DNA from: JBBRYK01 sp038237665
GTDB taxonomy: Bacteria; Actinomycetota; Thermoleophilia; Gaiellales; Gaiellaceae
Reading direction: 5' to 3'
DNA: 8,423 nt
NCBI GenBank assembly: GCA_038237665.1
Contig: JBBRYK010000103.1
Location: 1 to 8,423 of the forward strand
Shown here: piece by piece, positions 6,251-8,423 of the stretch
Numbering within the stretch: the stretch's first letter is position 1
Layout of the letters: the number at the start of each line of letters is the position of its first letter
The notes under the pieces: generated by a model
The model's database searches: none
Seen by the model: the letters and a program-made list of their open reading frames with translations, nothing else
What the model was told of the DNA's origin: nothing
Translations under genes and position numbers: made by a program

Positions 6251-7257
6251 ATGGTCGACGCTGTGCCGACCACGGACGCGCAGCCACGGCCGCTGCCGTG
6301 GGAAGAGCCCGGCTGGTTCGAGCGGGTCGAGGCCTGGGCTGCCCTCGAGCTCGGGCGGCTCGGCCTCGAGCCACGGGGAAGTCTCGAGCTCGTCCGAACG
6401 AGACCATGGGCAGCCGTAGCGCGGGTGGCGACCCCGGAAGGCGACGTCTGGTTCAAGGAGGCGGCGCCCGCGCTCGCCTTCGAGCCGGCGCTGACGGTGG
6501 CCGTCTCGAGGCGCTGTCCGGGCTTCACACCGGAGGTGCTCGCGGCTGAAGGCGCATGGTTGTGCACGCGCGACGCCGGGCCGCAGCTGCGCTCCGTCCT
6601 CAAAAGCGGGGAGCCGGCGCCTTCGTGGGACGAGCTCCTGCCGCGCTACGCCGAGCTCCAGATCGAGCTCGCCGACGACATGGAGGAGGTGCTTGGACTC
6701 GGGATCCCGGACAAGCGACCCACCGCGGTGTCGTCCGCCTACCTCGATCTGGTCGACCGGGTGCGGGATCTCGAGCTGTCGGACAGGGCGCTGCTGAAGG
6801 GTCTTCAGCCTGAGCTCCAGCTCCTGGCCGAGGCGCTCGAAGGGGCGCTGCCACCCACCGTCATCCACGAGGAGGTTCACGACGGAAACGTCTTTGTCCG
6901 CGCTGGGCACGCCTCCTCGACTGGGGCGAGGCGGCCTTTTCCCACCCCTTCGCCGGGCTCGTCAACACGCTCCGCGACCTCGCCTACCGGCGGCGACTCA
7001 AGCCGGACGGCAGGGAGGTGCTCCGGCTGCGGGACCTTTATCTCGAGCCCTGGACACGCTTCGCGCCGGCTGCGGAGCTGCGTGAGACCTTCAAGCAGGG
7101 CTACCTGTTCGGGACGGTCTGTCGGGCGCTGACCTGGGATCGAGTTCTTGCGCCTCTGCGGGCTTCGGCACGCGCCGAGTACGACAGGAACCCGGCCGTC
7201 TGGCTCGACATCTTCCGCGAGGGCGTCGAGGATGGCGTGAGATTGGGCGCCTCGTAG
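6251..7257 (+). pseudogene. aminoglycoside phosphotransferase-fold kinase, one-base frameshift before the DWG motif
   Basis: ATG 6251 lies four bases after the preceding stop. The first frame gives a kinase N-lobe (DVWFKEAAP, FTPEVLAAEGAWLCTRDAG) and the catalytic loop VIHEEVHDGNVFV, with H206, E208 and N213 in the H-x-D-x(4)-N positions. At 6911-6912 one base is missing. The next frame continues LLDWGEAAFSHPFAGLVNTL and RDLAYRRRLKPDGREVL and ends DIFREGVEDGVRLGAS with TAG 7255-7257. Joined, the product has about 335 residues, normal for the APH/choline-kinase family. As written, the first frame runs to a stop at 7132 with a meaningless tail and lacks the metal-binding DWG. The catalytic Asp is Glu (HEE instead of HGD or HDD), so the fold may not make a typical antibiotic kinase even if repaired. 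Its substrate cannot be inferred. The missing base sits in a C/T-rich stretch and could be a sequencing error. Confidence 0.78.
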
Positions 7258-7263
7258 CGAGGC
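7249..7263 (+). terminator. small hairpin enclosing the stop codon of the kinase gene
   Basis: GCCTCG (7249-7254) and CGAGGC (7258-7263) form a perfect six-base stem whose three-base loop is the TAG stop. Two more G-C pairs are possible after two mismatches. The sequence after it (TGCCTTCTGC) is only mildly T-rich, so it is a weak terminator candidate closing the recQ operon. Confidence 0.35.
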
Positions 7264-7285
7264 TGCCTTCTGCAATCATCGGCCA

Positions 7286-7723
7286 GTGATTTCGGCCATC
7301 CTCGCTGGCCTTCTCGCCCTGTCTGCCGCTCCGGCCCAGGCGGGCTTTGTTCATTTCACGTCGCCGTCGGGCAACATCGACTGCCTCGGCGACGCGAGGG
7401 CTCCGGCGTTCGTCGAGTGTGTCGTGCAGCGCGCGACCTGGCCGCGCCTACCGCCGAAGCCTGCACGCTGCGACCTCGACTGGAGCCCCACGGAGCTCGA
7501 CCTCGGCCACCGGCGCGTCACCGTGGGAGCGTGCCGTGGTGACGTGGGGCCGCTCTGCGGACTCGGCTCGCAGAAGTGCACGACGCTGGCGTATGGGCGT
7601 TCGGTCGACATCGGCCCGATTCGCTGTACCTCGGCGACGAACGGGGTGACGTGTCGCTACCGCACGGCGCCACGGGTCGGCTTCCGCGTTGCCCGCGAGG
7701 GCTACACGGTCTTCCGCATCTAA
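7286..7723 (+). CDS. small exported DUF6636-type protein with eight cysteines
   Basis: The 145-residue product opens MISAILAGLLALSAAPAQAG, a short hydrophobic signal peptide with a likely cut after AQA (residue 19). The mature part begins FVHFTSPSGNIDC and continues with VECVVQRATWPRLPP, DLDWSPTELDL, CRGD, LAYG (101-104), GVTCRY and a final GF-R-VAREGYTVFRI. This SPSGNI-x-C, W-P, LAYG, GVTC and GF-x-x-x-x-x-Y-x-x-F pattern is what I know as DUF6636, an actinobacterial exported domain of unknown function. Eight cysteines (33, 45, 62, 83, 91, 98, 114, 123) all lie in the mature part, enough for four disulfides outside the membrane. GTG 7286 has no visible ribosome binding site, so a leaderless message is possible. 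It follows the hairpin at 7249-7263 and is probably transcribed apart from the recQ block. Confidence 0.78.
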   Translation: MISAILAGLLALSAAPAQAGFVHFTSPSGNIDCLGDARAPAFVECVVQRATWPRLPPKPARCDLDWSPTELDLGHRRVTVGACRGDVGPLCGLGSQKCTTLAYGRSVDIGPIRCTSATNGVTCRYRTAPRVGFRVAREGYTVFRI

Positions 7724-7739
7724 CCTCGGCTCGCGCTAG

Positions 7740-7835
7740 GTGCCGGCGATGGACATCCCGGGCAACATCGGGCGTTTTGCCGTCCTGATCGATCCGACCG
7801 GGGCGGCGGTCGGCCTCTTCAAGGCCGGCTCGTAG
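7740..7835 (+). pseudogene. C-terminal scrap of a glyoxalase/VOC-fold protein
   Basis: An open frame from GTG 7740 (ATG at 7749) to TAG 7833-7835 reads MDIPGNIGRFAVLIDPTGAA then VGLFKAGS. The G-x-G/I-G-RFAV-L-x-DP-x-G-A-x-x-GLF phrase is the usual last strand and end of vicinal-oxygen-chelate (glyoxalase/bleomycin-resistance) domains. Only about 30 of the 120 or more residues expected are present. The 5' side is cut off by a TAG at 7737-7739 and then the DUF6636 gene, so this is a remnant and not a gene. Confidence 0.6.
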
Positions 7836-7840
7836 CTTCA

Positions 7841-7881
7841 GCTGTGGGGGGCGCCGTACGCCGGGGCGGCGCCCCCGCAGC
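7841..7881 (+). terminator. strong GC-rich hairpin before the beta-helix gene, likely terminator
   Basis: GGGGGCGCCG (7847-7856) pairs perfectly with CGGCGCCCCC (7867-7876) around a ten-base loop. GCTGT (7841-7845) pairs with GCAGC plus the flanking G (7877-7881) past one bulged G, giving about 15 pairs. It lacks a T-tract, as many actinobacterial terminators do. It separates the DUF6636/VOC stretch from the next gene. Confidence 0.55.
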
Positions 7882-7914
7882 CCCGTATCCGGTGGCCGAC
7901 CTTCTTCCCTTTCC

Positions 7915-8423
7915 ATGCACGCCGTGCTAAACGTTCGAAGGGTGCGGTGCAAGCTTCGCGTTGTCGCGACCACGGTCGTGCTCGGGCTTGCGCCGGTGGC
8001 GGTCATGGGGCTCGTCTCGGCGGCGCCGGCCCGGGGGATCGGTGCAGCAGCAGCCGTCGCGCCGTGCGATCTCTACGCCTCGCCGACCGGGAACGACGGC
8101 AACCCGGGAACCACGCCGGCTCTGGCGAAGCAATCGCCGATCACGCTGTGGAGCGCGCTTGCACCGGGACAGACCGGCTGCTTGGAGAACGGCGCCAACT
8201 TCACGCTCGGCGGAGGCGACGCGATCACGAGCACCGCCGGCACCGTCGGTCAGCCGAAGATCCTCCGCCCGACGACTCCGGGCCAGCGCGCGACGATCAC
8301 GACCACGACCGGCTTCTGGATCAAGCCCGCGGCGCACGACCTGACGCTGATCGACCTGAACATCCGGCGCCTCACGGGAACCGGCGGCGGCAGCCTGTTC
8401 ATGATCGACGGCGACCGGATCAC
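7915..8423 (+). CDS. exported right-handed beta-helix-like protein, 3' truncated by window edge
   Basis: From ATG 7915 the frame is open to the window end, giving 169 full codons. The N-terminus has basic residues (VRRVRCKLR) and a hydrophobic stretch VVATTVVLGLAPVAVMGLV ending SAAPARG, a likely signal peptide cut near residue 39. The mature part reads CDLYASPTGNDGNPGT, then LAPGQTGCLENGANFTL, TAGTVGQPKILRPTTPGQRA and LIDLNIRRLTG. This YxSPxGxDxNPGT start, a PGQT-x-CLE step and repeating short strands with I/L ladders are typical of exported pectate-lyase-like parallel beta-helix proteins, many of which act on polysaccharides or sit on the cell surface. The helix coils and any catalytic residues lie beyond the window, so the substrate is unknown. 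No ribosome binding site is visible before the ATG. A GTG at 7924 or 7942 is an alternative start that would keep the signal peptide. Confidence 0.72.
   Translation, partial: MHAVLNVRRVRCKLRVVATTVVLGLAPVAVMGLVSAAPARGIGAAAAVAPCDLYASPTGNDGNPGTTPALAKQSPITLWSALAPGQTGCLENGANFTLGGGDAITSTAGTVGQPKILRPTTPGQRATITTTTGFWIKPAAHDLTLIDLNIRRLTGTGGGSLFMIDGDRI

Noticed and set aside
5182..6603. A 473-codon antisense frame across recQ, the VLRF1-like gene and the kinase
   Set aside because: It spans three real genes on the other strand and is low in motif content, so it is a GC-driven artefact.

Overview
The window is very GC-rich, uses GTG as well as ATG starts, and carries gene families I associate with actinobacteria: an OLD-family nuclease, an OtrA-like ribosomal protection protein, a VLRF1-type release factor and a DUF6636 exported protein. 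I infer a high-GC actinobacterium, possibly class Thermoleophilia. No rRNA, tRNA, CRISPR array or insertion sequence was recognised.

Left part (1-1535): the 3' end of an OLD/TOPRIM-type nuclease gene is followed by about 1.2 kb of decayed sequence. That stretch holds an exported protein gene broken by three frameshifts (496-1136, +) and, running against it, an ltrA-like membrane protein fragment with one frameshift (about 1153-1445, -).

Middle (1487-3609): a possible promoter and a 37-codon ORF precede a tetracycline-resistance-type ribosomal protection GTPase. That gene is complete in length with a good ribosome binding site, but one in-frame TGA at codon 116 splits it. A symmetrical hairpin (3621-3650) lies 12 nt after its stop codon.

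Right-centre (3683-7257): a tight three-gene block encodes a RecQ-family helicase with its zinc cluster near the C-terminus, a VLRF1/Vms1-like peptidyl-tRNA hydrolase or release factor that lacks the expected Gln in its catalytic loop, and an APH-fold kinase. The kinase has a one-base frameshift just before its DWG metal-binding motif and a Glu where the catalytic Asp is expected. A small hairpin enclosing the kinase stop codon closes the block.

Right edge (7286-8423): a small exported DUF6636 protein with eight cysteines, a C-terminal scrap of a glyoxalase/VOC-fold gene, a strong GC hairpin, and the 5' part of an exported beta-helix-like protein that runs off the window.

Two themes stand out. 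First, several recognisable genes are broken by one or a few point lesions, while recQ, the VLRF1-like gene and the DUF6636 gene are intact. This is either real accessory-gene decay or assembly error, and raw reads would tell. Second, two translation-related factors (a ribosomal protection GTPase and a ribosome-rescue hydrolase) lie close together around recQ. I see no convincing wholly new multi-gene system.
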